64,000 bases of DNA from Phaeotremella fagi (taxonomy: Eukaryota; Basidiomycota; Tremellomycetes; Tremellales; Phaeotremellaceae), in contig BCHU01000001.1 of assembly GCA_001599715.1 (NCBI GenBank), positions 496,001 to 560,000 on the forward strand, read 5' to 3'. The notes beneath the pieces were generated by a model, which saw nothing but the letters and a program-made list of their open reading frames with translations, did not search any database and was not told where the DNA came from. Below, piece by piece: positions 1-12,113 of the stretch. How positions within the stretch are numbered: position 1 is the first letter of the stretch; the number at the start of each line of letters is the position of its first letter. The translations under genes were made by a program, and so were the position numbers.

Positions 1-267
1 TTTTCTTCCGGATTTGTTTTCGCAATTTGATTGTCAATACAGTTTACTTTTGACTTTTTGGATATCAGAACATTCAGTTTGTTTGAACTTTTCTTTATTA
101 TTGGTCTTCCACAGTCACACATGATATTGAAGTAGATCGCAGTTGAACTCAAGGACTTTTTATGATTTGTATATAATTAAATTCACCATACCACCCGTCA
201 ACAACCCCAAACCCATTCCCCATCGCCACCTTATCTCTCCCTCGTGTCATCTATCAACCATCCTACG
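1..267 (+). promoter_or_regulatory. HAP2 upstream region with TATA-like element and two minimal uORFs
   Basis: This is the sequence upstream of the HAP2 start codon. It holds two very short upstream reading frames, ATG plus three codons and a stop at 121-135 and again at 162-176. A TATATAA stretch lies at about 169-176, roughly 95 bp before the start. If transcription begins downstream of that element the uORFs are not transcribed; if it begins upstream they may reduce translation. The sequence alone does not decide this. Confidence 0.4.
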
Positions 268-1574
268 ATGAATTCAACACTCCCTCTCCTCTCACTACTC
301 CCCTCATCAAGTTTCCCACCAAGTCCTACATTCCCAGACGCTCTATCTCGTTCCTACGAATCACAATACTCAACAAATGTGAATGGTTCGTCTTCGGCCG
401 ATCGTACCGGTGTATCAAGTCCTCATAACAACACCAACGGTAACGGTAACACCTCTTCACCTGGTTTAGGTGATTTCTATACCACTTACAACGGGGAGTT
501 GGATATTGATGGTAGAAATGGCAATGGTCTCGAATCTGTCATTGAAGATCGAAGGATGCACGGTACCAAGGGTGAGTGTTTTGTGCTTGAGATGAATTTG
601 AAACATGCAAGAAGACGTATTCGTTTACTGACACGCTACAGGTTTAACAACATCTTACCCATTCCCTACACCACCAGCAACGACTTCACATCCAGAAGCA
701 ATGTTTTCTATCCACCACACTCATCCGTATAACCGTCATCCAGCCCATTCTTCTCATTCCCATCCATCGTTCCCTGATAACCGAACTAATCAAACTTATT
801 CATCACTTATCCCACCTGATTTCGGTCATCATTATGGTAATCAACATAACGACAACATTCATCAACGTCATCCAGCAAGTAACGGTGGTAGTAATTCAGT
901 TTCAAGAAATCCTTCACCACCCCATGATACCCGTTATCTCGATATCGATCTTTCACAACCTGGTCCATCTACATACAGTAACATCCCACATCAAAATATC
1001 GGTCATCCAAACCATACCAACGTTTATCAGAATCATGATTTACACGACAATTTCAAAGGAGTAGGTCTACTTAATGGGGTCAGAGAAGGTTCAGATGGAA
1101 CATACAGAGGGGACGATCGTACGACCTCAGGATTCGAGAATGAATTTATAGAAGATGAAATTCCAGTTGAAGAAATCGGTAACGAGCAACAGGAATTTGA
1201 TGAAGGTGAAGAAGAACTTCAACAGATTAAAGAAGACGATGAAGATGGGAATGGGAATGAAATCGTTGAAGGTGGTGAAGATAATGAAGAACCTTTGTAT
1301 GTGAACGCTAAACAGTATCATCGGATTTTGAAGAGAAGAATGGCCAGAGCTAGATTGGAAGAGTTGAATCGTTTAGTGAGGTCAAGAAAGGTGAGTACAG
1401 ATTTATGCGACTTCAAGAATTAAACTGACAAATACATCATCACAGCCTTATCTGCACGAATCGAGACATCGTCATGCATGTTCTAGACCTCGTGGAAAGG
1501 GTGGTCGTTTCTTGACAGCAGAAGAGATTGAGGCTTTGAAAAGAGAACCTCAAGCTGAGGTTATGGCCTCATAG
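268..1574 (+). CDS. HAP2: CCAAT-binding factor subunit HAP2 / NF-YA
   Basis: NF-YA subunit of the nuclear CCAAT-binding complex, which controls respiratory and iron-related genes in fungi. Three exons, 268-571, 642-1390 and 1446-1574, give 393 aa. The first in-frame ATG is used; an upstream GTG codon in frame is not a plausible start. Residues 1-240 are low-complexity Ser/Asn/His/Pro. An acidic Glu/Asp stretch precedes the core domain at about residues 315-380. The core holds YVNAKQYHRILKRR (the segment that contacts NF-YB/NF-YC), a linker, and the DNA-binding part PYLHESRHRHACSRPRGKGG. The second intron splits these two sub-domains. The protein ends soon after the domain, unlike longer Aspergillus HapB. 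The family call is very secure. Confidence 0.95.
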
Positions 1575-1803
1575 GGTGCTGAATGGAGATGGCATATGGT
1601 TTTAGATAGAGTTGACAGGAATAGATTAGGATTAGGTTAGATTGTCATCATTTCAGTATAGATATTTGTGTTGTTAGATGATTTATGGATGTGTTGAATT
1701 GATTTTTGCTTTTTCACCTTGAAACTCTTCCTGGTGGAGGCCGATCACTTTCATCTCAAAATTTATTCTCTTTACATTCATTTATCTAGCATGACAAAGT
1801 AAC

Positions 1804-3192
1804 ATGACAACATTAGACAGACAGAAGGGTAAACTGATAACTCTAGGTCAGTGGAATCACTTCGTCTGAATCCAGCTCAAAAGTTATACAGAGCTATTCA
1901 TTATCGATACCTTCACAAGAGTGGATTTGACCACAGGCATCGAATCCCCTGTCGATAAAGATGATCAAGTGGGTGAAAGCCCCCCGCAGATAAGACAATG
2001 ATGCTAACACCAACTAAAGATAGGGGGTGGAGGAACATATGGTAAATACCACATCAACTTGAGACTAATACAGCTCATAGCAATCATCGGCTCTCGAATT
2101 TTCCTACCTCCCCAGAGGTTAGGTATGATAATTGATTATACCCCATTGTCCTTATCTCCTGAGATAATACAAAAATTAAACAGCTATGGTGAAGAGATGT
2201 GGTATTTTAGATTAAGAGAGGATGGTCATCCAACTGCTAGAGCTGTTAACAGGTACAAAGGGGAGTTGAGACAGTAGATCATATTCCTTTTTATTTAGAT
2301 TTTGATTGACAAAGGGTAGATTCGAATACCTCACCCATCCTCTTCTATTAACACCTTTCTCATTACGTTCGACGACATTGTTAGATCCCCTCCCTTCTAC
2401 TATACATTTCATTACTTATCCCGAAAGAGGTCTTCAAGTGTTGTCAGAGATTCAAGCAATCAAAAGAGAGAGTGTGGAAATTTGGAATCCTTTATTGATA
2501 TGGGAACCTGAACCTGTACGTTTTCGCATGCAAACGGAAGTTTTATTAAGCTGATCCAAGTGACTTAGCCATGCTGTAAACCCGAATATTTGAATACGAT
2601 TAGTGAAATAACATCCCAGGTTGATATCATAAGGTAAAGTCAAATATCACAATCTGAATTGAAATCCAGTCCGAATCACACAGAAGCTCTTGATCTCCTC
2701 TCCATCCCGGTCCCAAAAGATGAAAAGGAACTTGTCGTGGAGATCGAGAAAGCCGTTAAACTGTTGATAAACATGAAACCCCGAATGGCAGCTATCATCA
2801 GAGCAGGTCATCTAGGTTGTTGTTACCTTACACCAGGTGAGACCTCAATCAGATGGTGTCCACCATATTGGGCAGCTGGAGTTGAAGGATATAACGATGG
2901 TCGTGTGGTGGTTGATCCTACCGGTGCAGGGAATGGGTTTATGGGTGGATTATCAGCCGCTTTAGATTGTGGAAAAGATATACATCGAGGTGGGTTTGGA
3001 TATGGGTTAAATGATGATTACTGATCTCACCTTTTAGCGATATTGTGGGCAACTGTTTCTGCTAGTTTTATCATTGAGCAGGATGGGTTACCGGGACTTT
3101 CGGTTGAGGGAGATCAGGAGTTGTGGAATGGACAAAGTGTTTTTGAGAGAGTTGAGAATTTGAGAGCTAGGGTTCGGACGATTAGTTCGTAG
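1804..3192 (+). CDS. MAK32-like PfkB/ribokinase-superfamily protein
   Basis: Member of the PfkB carbohydrate-kinase superfamily, closest to the fungal MAK32 group; the substrate is unknown. Eight exons (1804-1828, 1892-1968, 2020-2041, 2081-2273, 2320-2515, 2569-2633, 2670-2989, 3038-3192) join to 350 aa in frame. Landmarks are IGGGGTY near the N-terminus, followed by IGSRIFLPP, FEYLTHPLLLTP in the middle, a CKPEYLNTI segment with SPNHTEAL, and the C-terminal GAGNGFMGGL anion-hole signature, whose usual catalytic Asp position is replaced in this group (GAGN rather than GAGD). The yeast relative is needed to maintain a killer dsRNA virus, but the general biochemical role is not established. 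The first exon (25 nt) and the third (22 nt) are small, so the extreme N-terminus is the least certain part. Confidence 0.75.
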
Positions 3193-3387
3193 AACATAGA
3201 TGAGATATTGTATGGATATATAGACATCTGCATGGAGTAGGGAACATCGACGGAGATCAGTTAGCCCACAGAAATGCAACCCGGTTGTTGATCATTTGCC
3301 ACAACCATTGTTGAACTTTTTTCAGTGAAAAATTCAGAATTCCATTGTGTCCATTTTGCCATTCACAACCACCCAAGATAGTTCGAA

Positions 3388-5050
3388 ATGTCATTCAAGA
3401 ACGTGAAAACCATGTATGCGCTGAGACAAATCGTTAGCACGGGTGGTAACTCGATTCTACATCCCAGAAATCGATATTTCAGTTTCTCATCGCAAAATTT
3501 TAATCAGCTGAATAACGATCATGAAATTTTCGAAAATCACGGAGTTAGTAGGGATATGTCAACGATCGCTGAATCCTCTTATGGAGCTCAGAAGGAAGGT
3601 GATACCGAGTAAGTTCCTCTTGATTCTTTGGAGATTCCTGGTATTTATTTTTCGGACAGTGAGAGATCTTCTGAGAACGCTGGTTTATTGGGCTTGATCG
3701 ATGAGGAGAGGTAAGCTTTGGTCTCGTTCATAGCACGGTAGCTGACTTGTTGCTAAGTAATGGTTTCGGGACTTCGAAGGATCCTTCTGAAACGGGAGAC
3801 AAGGATCAATCAATTATTGAAGAATTCAAACGGTAGATTATTTTCTTCAAACAACTTCAAATTCTAACAATTCCTCCAGCCAATCATCCTCATCATCCTC
3901 ATCTTTCCCATTCTCCCCCATTTCAGCTAATACAGCCCCATACACCCATTCACCGAGAAATCAAAAAGGTATCCACAACAGGAAAAGAAGACTTCAAGGT
4001 ACAACACCGCACGAAGCGAAAAAATTCAACGAAGTTCTCGAAGCCATGTTCGTGGATCTCAGCCTCGACCCTCAAAGAATTAGAGCGTCGAGGGGAACAT
4101 CTCCGAAACCGTTTTCCAGGGATTCTGATTATTCTTTCGACAGAAGAGGTCCTGATTCTCGACGGGGTTCTTCTTTCATTGGTGTACCATGGGGAACTAG
4201 GGCTACTGGGAATCGAAATTTCGAGAAACATTCTTCTAACGATGATCAGAAAGAAGTTATCAGAGAGGAAGTCGATCAGTTGAAAGAGGAAATGTCAATT
4301 TTTTCGACTGATATTGAACTCCTTGAATGGGCTAAACAGAAGGTACTTAGACCTTTACCCAACGAACCTAGCCCAACCAACAACACAATCGAAAGTTCTG
4401 TCGAACCAGATGACCTCGCCTCAAATCAAGGAATAACATTCCATCGAACCTACCCAGACATGCTGGCTCATCTTATCAAAACAATTCGAACAAACTACTG
4501 TGATCCACATCTGGCACTTGCGATATTCAGATACGCCCAAACTCATTCATTAGAATCCTACCTTTCCGGATGTCAAACAAGGGTCTACAATGAATTACTC
4601 CGTACCCGATGGGATTCATTCAGTGATTTAGAAGGTTTCGAGGAGAGTGTCCAAGAAATGCAGAAACACGGTGTGGGCTGGGACAAAGAAACCCGTGAAA
4701 TCGTCGCTAAAGTCGTTGAAACCGTTGGAAACGAATTGGTCAACGTCAACATCAAACCGAGAAACGAGACCACACATCAGGAAACACAGAATAACACTCA
4801 TCGATGGGGAAGTGAGGTTTATTTCAGATTGAATAAATTGGATAGAATGATTCAGAAGGATTTGGACGTTCATCAGAAATATGCGGATTTGCATGCGAAA
4901 TGGAAGAGAGAACGGAGGGAACGGTTGACGAGACATGTTGGTTTACCTAAGGGGGACGATGAGGTTCAAGCTAGGATTAGGGAGAGGATCGAACGTTCTG
5001 AACGGGGTAGTGGTGAACGATCAGAAAGGGAGAGGTCCCATTGGGTTTAA
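3388..5050 (+). CDS. Mtf2-like mitochondrial protein
   Basis: Four exons (3388-3608, 3660-3710, 3758-3832, 3880-5050) join to 505 aa in frame. The N-terminus is basic and rich in Ser with few acidic residues in the first 35 positions, which fits a mitochondrial presequence. The C-terminal half resembles the fungal Mtf2 C-terminal domain: YPDMLAHLIKTIR, then AIFRYAQTHSLESYLSGC, then TRVYNELLRTRWDSF, then EMQKHGVGWD. Yeast Mtf2/Nam1 takes part in mitochondrial RNA processing and translation. The final 60 residues are charged Arg/Glu/Ser repeats. The domain call comes from pattern memory only; a general helical organellar RNA-metabolism protein is the fallback. Confidence 0.65.
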
Positions 5051-5236
5051 TCAGTTGTTACATCATGGGTTTTGATCAAACATTACATGCATTCATCATT
5101 CTGATATCGAAGCTTAAACTTTGATATCACTCAAACTTTGATATCATCTTTTTCTGCCTTATTCAAAAACCATGCTACTACTGATACAACAATTATCGTC
5201 TTCAAAGAACCTAACACAAGTGATTACAGAGAAAGG

Positions 5237-5910
5237 TTATTGGGCAGCATCAAACCTTGCTTGACTCGAAGCGAAAAGTTGTTCCTGTAACGCTAACAAC
5301 TGTTCATTGGTCATTCCATTCGTATCAGGTGCTGATCTAACTCTGTCCTGTTAGATTCAAGAAAAAGGTATCAGTAAAGTTCCTCCTTGACGAATTGAAT
5401 TTGAAGGACAAACTTTTTGTGATTGTTTGAAGTCCATGTTGGATTCATGAACTTCTGGAATGAAATCTTCGAATCCCAATTGCTAATAGTCTCGGATCAG
5501 TACAACTTTTATCATTGACCATTTGCAGACATGTGACAGCTCGAAAACCAACCTTGAGAGCTTCTATTATATGTTCAGGTGATATTGTCTTTTTGGAACT
5601 GTCGTCACAAATTGAATTCGAAGTTGCTGACATGAGTTTGATCCATTCTAGTAAAAGTGATGATATCAGTGCAGTTCCCTTTTCTAGACTCATGAATGAC
5701 AGTTACTTACCTACACAACAGTCTACCATTAAATCTTTAGCTTCTTTCGAACAACTGATATCTTCAGGTAACATTTCTATTTACCACGACAACAATCAGC
5801 AAAACCATCCGACCTCCTTCGAACCAACACCCACCTTGAATAAGTTTAAACACCGTAGCCTTGGGTAGACTCAAATCATCATCTCCAGAAGGACCTTCGC
5901 GGTCTGACAT
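5237..5910 (-). CDS. NCB2: Negative cofactor 2 subunit beta (Dr1/NCB2)
   Basis: Histone-fold subunit of NC2, which binds TBP on DNA and represses or tunes RNA polymerase II initiation in the nucleus. Five exons read leftward: 5910-5835, 5776-5711, 5647-5553, 5482-5414 and 5347-5237, giving 138 aa with every junction in frame. The start MSDREGPSGDDDLSLPKATV leads into the histone fold, which contains EMLPEDISCSKEAKDLMVDC, SNSICDDSSKKTISPEHI and LGFEDFIPEV. The C-terminal LLALQEQLFASSQARFDAAQ is the usual Gln/Ala-rich helix. It reads outward from a 187-bp promoter region shared with PRP38, so both are likely constitutive. Confidence 0.92.
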
Positions 5911-6097
5911 GATGAGATCAGACTGTAGATAATATGTATATGTGTTTGTAGATGAAAAGATGAAAGAATAAATGAGATCAACAAATGGAATTTAAAGTTT
6001 GGCTCTGATTTTTTCGGTTGGATATTTCCCGTAATTTTGTTGTTACAGTTCTCGATTTATACTTCTCTTCTACTTAATATATTACTACGAAATCATA

Positions 6098-7222
6098 ATG
6101 GCCAACCAAACAGTCAGAGGAACACATTCAGTACACGGTGGAAATCCACAGGTAGAGCTTTCACTTGAAAAAACTGGTTGTCACTGACTCATTTGGTACT
6201 CAGTTTTTGATCGAAAAAGTCGTTCGTTCTCGTATTTACGATTCCCTATATTGGAAAGATTCATGTTTCGCTTTGAACGGTGATTAACATTTGTTGAGAT
6301 GGATAAATAACCTGGGTAGCTAACGAAAATACACCCACAGCCGAATCGATCATCGATAAAGCCATCGAATTGAACTCTGTAGGAGGTGTTTACGCTAATC
6401 AACGACCGACACCTTTCATCTGTTTAACATTGAAACTATTACAACTTCAACCAGAACGTGAGATATTATTGGAATACCTCTTAGCAGAGGAGTTCAAGTA
6501 TGTCCACAGCCCATCTTTGCAAAGAAGTTGACAACTCATCTCTTAGATACCTTCGAGCACTCGCAGCGTTTTATATCAGATTGACGTTTCGTTCAATGGA
6601 CGTTTATGAAATTCTCGAACCTCTCATGAAAGATTTCAGAAAACTTAGAGAAAGGCATATGGGTGTGTAACTTTCTCTATTATACCTCCAACTAACGACT
6701 ACACGTTTAGGTGGATACAGTTTAACATATTTCGATTCGTTCATCGACGATCTGTTAACGAAAGATAGAGTTTGTGATATAATCTTACCAAGATTGACGC
6801 AGAGATCGGTGTTAGAGGAGACGGAAGGTTTACCACCCAGACAAAGTCTTCTAGTAAGTGACGTCTCTCTGTAAACACTATCAACCCATACTCACTATCT
6901 CTTTAGGACGAAGAAGAAACTAAAAAACAAAGATCGACTACACCAGATTCAGAGATCTCCGATAAGCGACAAAGTAAAAAACCTAAACTCGATAGGAGTC
7001 CATCACGCACTCCATCTTCTGCAGGATACGTTTCTAGATCACCATCGAGATCGAGGTCGAGATCACGATCACGCTCTAGTTCAAGAGGTAGATTTGTCTC
7101 TCGTTCACCTTCTCTCAGTGGTGAAGAGGGTGATACGAGGGGGAGGTATATCAGTAGAAGTCCTAGCTTATCACCTGATAGGGATGTTGCAGATGGAGAG
7201 GAGAGGATCGAAGGTGATGTTT
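6098..7222 (+). CDS. PRP38: Pre-mRNA-splicing factor PRP38
   Basis: Component of the U4/U6.U5 tri-snRNP and spliceosomal B complex, needed for spliceosome activation. Several short introns interrupt the gene, at about 6152-6203, 6281-6341, 6498-6547, 6663-6711 and 6854-6905. The conserved PRP38 domain runs from the start: GTHSVHGGNPQ, FLIEKVVRSRIYDSLYWKD, GGVYANQRPTPFICL, RALAAFYIRLTF and LPRLTQR are all present. After it comes a region with Arg/Ser dipeptides (SRSPSRSRSRSRSRSSSRGR), as in metazoan PRP38 and unlike the shorter budding-yeast protein. A reader scanning this segment should note that the RS tail is in the last exon and encoded by a simple repeat near 7030-7080. Confidence 0.93.
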
Positions 7223-7403
7223 AGAAGGATTTGTATTGTCCAGATGCGATTGTGTCAACCATTTCCTGTACCGTTGCCTTGGAACGCCTTGGAGAGATGC
7301 AATTGACGATATCTCAAATCGTGCCCACATTCAACGGCACGTTGTCTTGATGTACAATAAAATATCAATGCATATATATCTCTATCCCATCGATCAACCC
7401 ATT

Positions 7404-9650
7404 TCACCGTCTAGCACCAAATCTACCACCCTTATCACCAGATCTACTCTCCAACTCTCTAACTTTACCCTCCAATTTCCCAGCATTCCCATCGATACTA
7501 TTAAGAGCTCTCAAATGAGCACCTAAAATAGCTGACAACTGATTGATCGGATCTTCAGATACAGTGTTCTCAGAAACAGCCGATGCAGTACTAGCTGAAA
7601 GGTTGTGGTTGACATTGGAAGAAGTCGATAGGTTGTTGACTTCTTCAATCATCTGTGACAAGTTTCTCGAAAGGTCATCAAGTTGTTTGTTCAAGTCCTC
7701 CGCTAGAGTATATCTAATTCGGGGAGATCAGTCGTAATTCCATTTGGTAATAAAGTCAACCTACGCCTTTTCTCTTTCTCGATCAGCAGGCAATTTTGCA
7801 GATAACGGAGTGGAAGTATTCGATTTATCTGCAAAAGTCGTAATCTCCCTCTCATAATGTGTCATCATAGCATCCAACTGTTTCTGTTGACTCTCAATAT
7901 AATCCAAAGCTTTATCAACCCCAGCTTGGTTCTGTTGAGCCTCTTGAACTTGTCTATGAAGTGTTGAAATCTAACACAACAGTTAGCACCTTTGTATACG
8001 TTTCAAACACTTCAATTACCTGATTCCCATTCCTAACTAAAACTTTGTCCCACTCTCTAACCTCCCCAGCTTGCTTTTCAAACTCTTTCACTTGGAAATC
8101 TAAATCCTTATTCCAACCATCAACGATATCCTCCAGAGTCTTGCCTCTGAGCAAGTTGGGTGCTGGCTCCGATGCGCCAGTCGCTGCTGGGACTGTTGTG
8201 GGTGCCGTTGAGGTAGAAGCAGCAGGGGTAGCAGGTTTTGGAGCACCAAAAAGATTAGTAGCAGGTGGTGCGGGAGCAGTAGTGGTTGTTGGGGTTGCAG
8301 GTTTGGCACCAAACAGACTTCCAGGGGCAGTAGCGGTGGGAGCAGCAGTTGTAGTTGTGGTTGCTTCAGCTGGTTTGGCACCGAAACTAAACCCTCCAGC
8401 TGGTTTTGGTGCTTCGGTCGGAGTGGCAGGTTTCGGTGCGGTCGATCCAAGACCTGAGAAAAGATTGGTTGATGGCGCGGCGGGAGTGGCTGTTGCAGTA
8501 GGAGCGGCAGTAGCATCTTTTGGTGCTTCAGCGGGTTTCTGTCCGAATAAATTGGAACCACTGAATAGTGAAGCAGCTGGTGCTGGTGTACTTGATGTTG
8601 TTGCTGGAGCAGATGTTGTCGCCGCAGCTGGTGCGCCGAATAGAGAAGGAGCTGGAGCTTTCACAGGTTCAGTTGTTGGTGCAGTTGCTGGTTCAGCAGG
8701 TTTAGCACCAAAGGAGAATGGTGTAGTGGTCGTAGGAGCAGCAGCTGGTGTAGTAGTACCACTATTATTACCGAATAAACTCGTCGTAGCAGGTGCAGCT
8801 GGTGTTGAGGTGGCAGGAGTAGCTGGTTTCGCACCGAATAAACTTGGAGCGGCGGTAGTTGCTGGTGCTGTTGATGTTGGTGCAGCACCGAACAAATTAG
8901 TAGGGGCAGGAGCAGTTGTAGGTGTTGTAGTACCAGAAGCTCCAAACAAACTACCAGCAGGTTTGGGAGCACCAAAGAGTGAAGTACCGGAAGGTGGGGC
9001 AGCAGCCGGTGTAGTTGACTGACCGAATCCACCGAATCCAGTTTTTGCAGCGGGAGTAGTTGATCCAGTCGCAGGTGTCGTTGTAGCTGTGTTACCAAAA
9101 AGACTAGGTGGTGCAGCAGGCGTCGTTGTGCTTGCAGCAGCTGTATTACTCTGTCCAAATCCACCAAAAGATGTCGTCGGTGCTGCTGCTCCACCACCAA
9201 ACAACGAAGTTCCAGAAGCAGGTGCAGGTGCAGCTGGTTTAGCTCCAAACAAACTCGTAGTTGGTGCAGCTGGTGTTGTGGAAGCACCGAATAACGATTG
9301 ACCAGTAGCAGGGGTTGCAGGTTTGGCACCGAAAATATTCGAAGTTGTTGATGCTGGAGTTGTTGATGCGTTGTTGCCGAAGAGAGAAGGAGTTGCTGTT
9401 GGTGTAGAGGATGAGGCTGCTGGTTGACCGAATAGTGAGGTAGCTGGTTGAGCTGGAGTTGCGGTTTTGTTTGCTGCACCGAAACTGAACGGCGAGCTGG
9501 TGTTTGTACCACCTGAGAAGGAGTCAGTTGATTTCCAGGACAACGACTTGTTAACTGACTATTTCCAAAACCTCCAAAAGCTACAAATGGCATGAGAGGG
9601 TCAGCATTGTCCACTATCTGAGAGGCATGATTGAATAACAACTTACACAT
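7404..9650 (-). CDS. NSP1: FG-repeat nucleoporin NSP1 (Nup62 family)
   Basis: Central-channel nucleoporin whose FG repeats form the permeability barrier and whose C-terminal coiled coil assembles with Nup49/Nup57 and Nup82. Five exons (9650-9647, 9580-9560, 9512-8020, 7970-7765, 7713-7404) give 677 aa with all junctions in frame. The first coding exon is only ATGT; the spliced start reads MSFGGFGNSGTNTSSPFSFG. Residues up to about 470 are SLFG, NLFG and FSFG repeats separated by Thr/Ala/Pro-rich spacers. The Nsp1_C coiled coil begins near KTLEDIVDGWNKDLDFQVKE and continues through VRNGNQISTLHRQVQEAQQN to the C-terminus. The long Ala/Thr/Pro repeat makes an open frame on the opposite strand and in a second frame on the same strand; neither is a gene. 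Confidence 0.93.
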
Positions 9651-9889
9651 TATAGACGTTGATGATTTTGTTCAGAGTTTAGTGACAGAAGTTGAATTGA
9701 AGACACTCAAGATTTAAGAAAGTACCAAGATAAAATAGGCGCGCGATGCATCACTCACTGCCTCATCCAAACTCCCACGCCTAAATATGTTTTGCCATTA
9801 AATCAATTAAATCTGATCTTCTATCATATCTTGACTCAATTCCATCCAACACCAACCAAAAAAGACCTCAAAAACAGGACAATTTCACA

Positions 9890-10573
9890 ATGTCCGGAAT
9901 AGCAGTAAGTCCCCCTACTCACCTTCATACATTTCCGAACAAAATCACTGATAATCATTCTCTACTTTAGCCAGTAAACCCAAAACCTTTCCTACAAGAT
10001 CTTACAGGTAAAGTCGTTTATGTTAGATTAAAGTGGGGTTTAGAATATAAAGGGTACTTGGTTTCCACGGATGGTTATATGAATTTACAGGTATGTTTTC
10101 GGGATTGGGTGTTGATGGTTTAAAGGGGAGCGTGGTGGGGATGAACGGTTGTTGATCAGCAAGAATGGATTGGAATGTTTTCATCCATTCACTAACTTCA
10201 TTCGGTTTCCAATTGGAATAATCACTCACTCACACACACTACAGCTCGCAAATACTGAAGAGATCGAGAATGGAAAATCCAATGGTGCTTTAGGAGAAGT
10301 TTTCATTCGGTAAGTGTAGAACTCTGTCATCTCGAAATGGCGACCAGAGTTTGGTCGTGTGTTTGGTGTTTCCATAGAACGCCATTCACTTTTTCGCAAA
10401 ACAATGGTCTATGAGAATTGGTGCTGACAAAATGATTTTTATAGATGTAACAATGTGTTATATATCCGGTAAATACAACTTTTGATTACAGATGACGATC
10501 GTATTTACTGACATTCCTTCTCTTCTTCAGTGAATCGAAAGATAAACCATCCAGAGGGATCGACGAAGATTAA
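9890..10573 (+). CDS. SMX3: Sm core protein F (SmF)
   Basis: Subunit of the heptameric Sm ring on U1, U2, U4 and U5 snRNAs. Five exons, 9890-9904, 9971-10090, 10245-10309, 10445-10468 and 10531-10573, give 88 aa. The protein shows [14 protein letters not shown], then [20 protein letters not shown] (Sm1 motif), LANTEEI, and [11 protein letters not shown] (Sm2 motif, with the RCNN typical of SmF). Exon 1 codes for only five residues. Introns 2 (154 nt) and 3 (135 nt) are about twice the length usual in this window. The gene lies 239 bp from divergently transcribed NSP1. Confidence 0.95.
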
Positions 10574-10862
10574 ATTCAGATAGGTTGAGTTCTGTAGATA
10601 GATTCATCTGTAAACATTGCTTTTTTAATGCAATCATAAAAAATTGGGATTTATATCTCATCAAGATAAAAACGAATATTCATCATCGGGTTTCTCTTTT
10701 AATCTATCAACAAAACTACTTCAAAATGCTAAATATGCAACAAAACATTGATCAACCCATTCGGTTTCTACTTGGCTTCTACATGGACTCCAGCCAAGAT
10801 ATCGGCGAGACTGTGACAAGGTTTGATGATCAGCCACCGTTCCAACTTGGAACAAAAGATAC

Positions 10863-12113
10863 TCACTCGTCAGTAGCTCTATCGTCTACTTGAGCAAGTT
10901 CACCACCGTCTGAAGCACCATCATCAACCCCGTCATCCTCCTCTGAACCCTCTTCACTCCCTTCTTCGTCTTCACCTTCACTAGGTTCTTCAAGATCGTC
11001 CACTAAGATAATGATAAGCATATTGTAAACAACCCTCAACACATGACCTACATTCCTCCAAAGCATCTTCATTCCCATGAATCGCCAAAGCCTTCCTAAT
11101 CTCCTCAAAACAATCATCATCCTCATTAGCCCTGTTCCCATTCAAATCCAATTTAACCAATCCAGTCAAATGCTGCGTGATAGCAACCGCCAAAATCTCA
11201 ATGGTCCTTTTATCGAATTCCCCAAAAGCCAAATTCAAATTCTCCAGTTTGGGATTAGAACCGTTAGACAAAGAAGTTGAAAGAGCTATCCCCCCAGCTT
11301 TACCTATCAAACAATCCGCCAAGTTCAACACACGTAAATTTGGCCAACTGCTTAAATGAGAGACAAGGGATCGAGTACCGGATTTCGTCATTGTGTTATC
11401 TTGAAGATCTAGAATTTCCAATGAAGAATTTTTAGATAAACCATCAGCGATAGCTTTGATGCCTTCCATCCTAATCCCATTCTGAGGCATTCGAACTTCG
11501 ACTAAACCTCCATGAGCAGCGAAAGCTTTTGCCCAATGACCTGCTGAACCGTTTTCTAATCTGTTCCTACCGCAGATGACTCGTTTTAACGAAGATTTTT
11601 TACCTAGTTTAGCGCATTTCTCTGCGTTTTTAAGTAAGGCGTCGGAAAGGATTTGACCACCTGCGATACCTAGACCGTTATTCGTTAATCTGAAAGTTTC
11701 GAAATGGGTGTTGTTGGATAGGAAGGGTACCATCGCGTCAGCGCATCTACCCCCGAAAGCGTTATCTGATAGATCAAGTTCAACGAGGGATTCGTGATCT
11801 TGAAGTGCGTCGCACAGGGCTGAAAGTGCTTGAGGGATTTCAGAGATCAATCGTCCAGTGAAAATATCTGATAGGTTGACGATCTAACCAGAGATCAGAA
11901 TTTGTCCTGACAATCAACACTACTTACTTTTAGATTCTTCTTCTCTTTGAGAACTTCAGCGATAGCTTGACACGCTTCGACTCCTAATGAATTAGCCCCG
12001 AAAATAACTTCTTCAACGTCATCTTGCGCTTTGAGTTCTGAGAGATAAGGTTCGAGATCTGCTGCGGTGTTCGCTTTGAGTCCTTTACCAAGGATTGAAA
12101 ATGTTTTCGACAT
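10863..12113 (-). CDS. RNA1: Ran GTPase-activating protein (RanGAP/Rna1)
   Basis: Cytosolic activator of Ran GTP hydrolysis that sustains the nuclear transport gradient. Three exons (12113-11928, 11883-11052, 11002-10863) give 385 aa. Leucine-rich repeats start at VEEVIFGANSLGVEACQAIA and continue through LVELDLSDNAFGGR, FRLTNNGLGIAGG, VRMPQNGIRMEGIKAI, LEILDLQDNTMTKSG and LVKLDLNGNRANEDD. RNRLENGSA, here GRNRLENGSAGHW, matches the conserved RanGAP segment. The catalytic Arg of the family is expected near the N-terminal repeats, in TGRLISEIP. The last exon adds the usual highly acidic tail, DDLEEPSEGEDEEGSEEGSE. NSP1, its partner in nuclear transport, lies 1.2 kb away. Confidence 0.94.

Noticed and set aside
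8045..9022. 325-codon open frame antisense to NSP1
   Set aside because: It is a mirror of the Ala/Thr/Pro-rich FG repeat, whose codons lack stops on the other strand. It has a Val/Gly/Ala-only composition and no splice or motif support.
8661..9650. 329-codon frame on the minus strand overlapping NSP1
   Set aside because: It shares the true ATG and then reads through the second intron of NSP1 into the wrong frame; composition is repetitive Gln/Leu/His.
10023..10229. 68-codon frame antisense to SmF
   Set aside because: It lies across SmF exon 2 and intron 2 on the opposite strand and has no motif.
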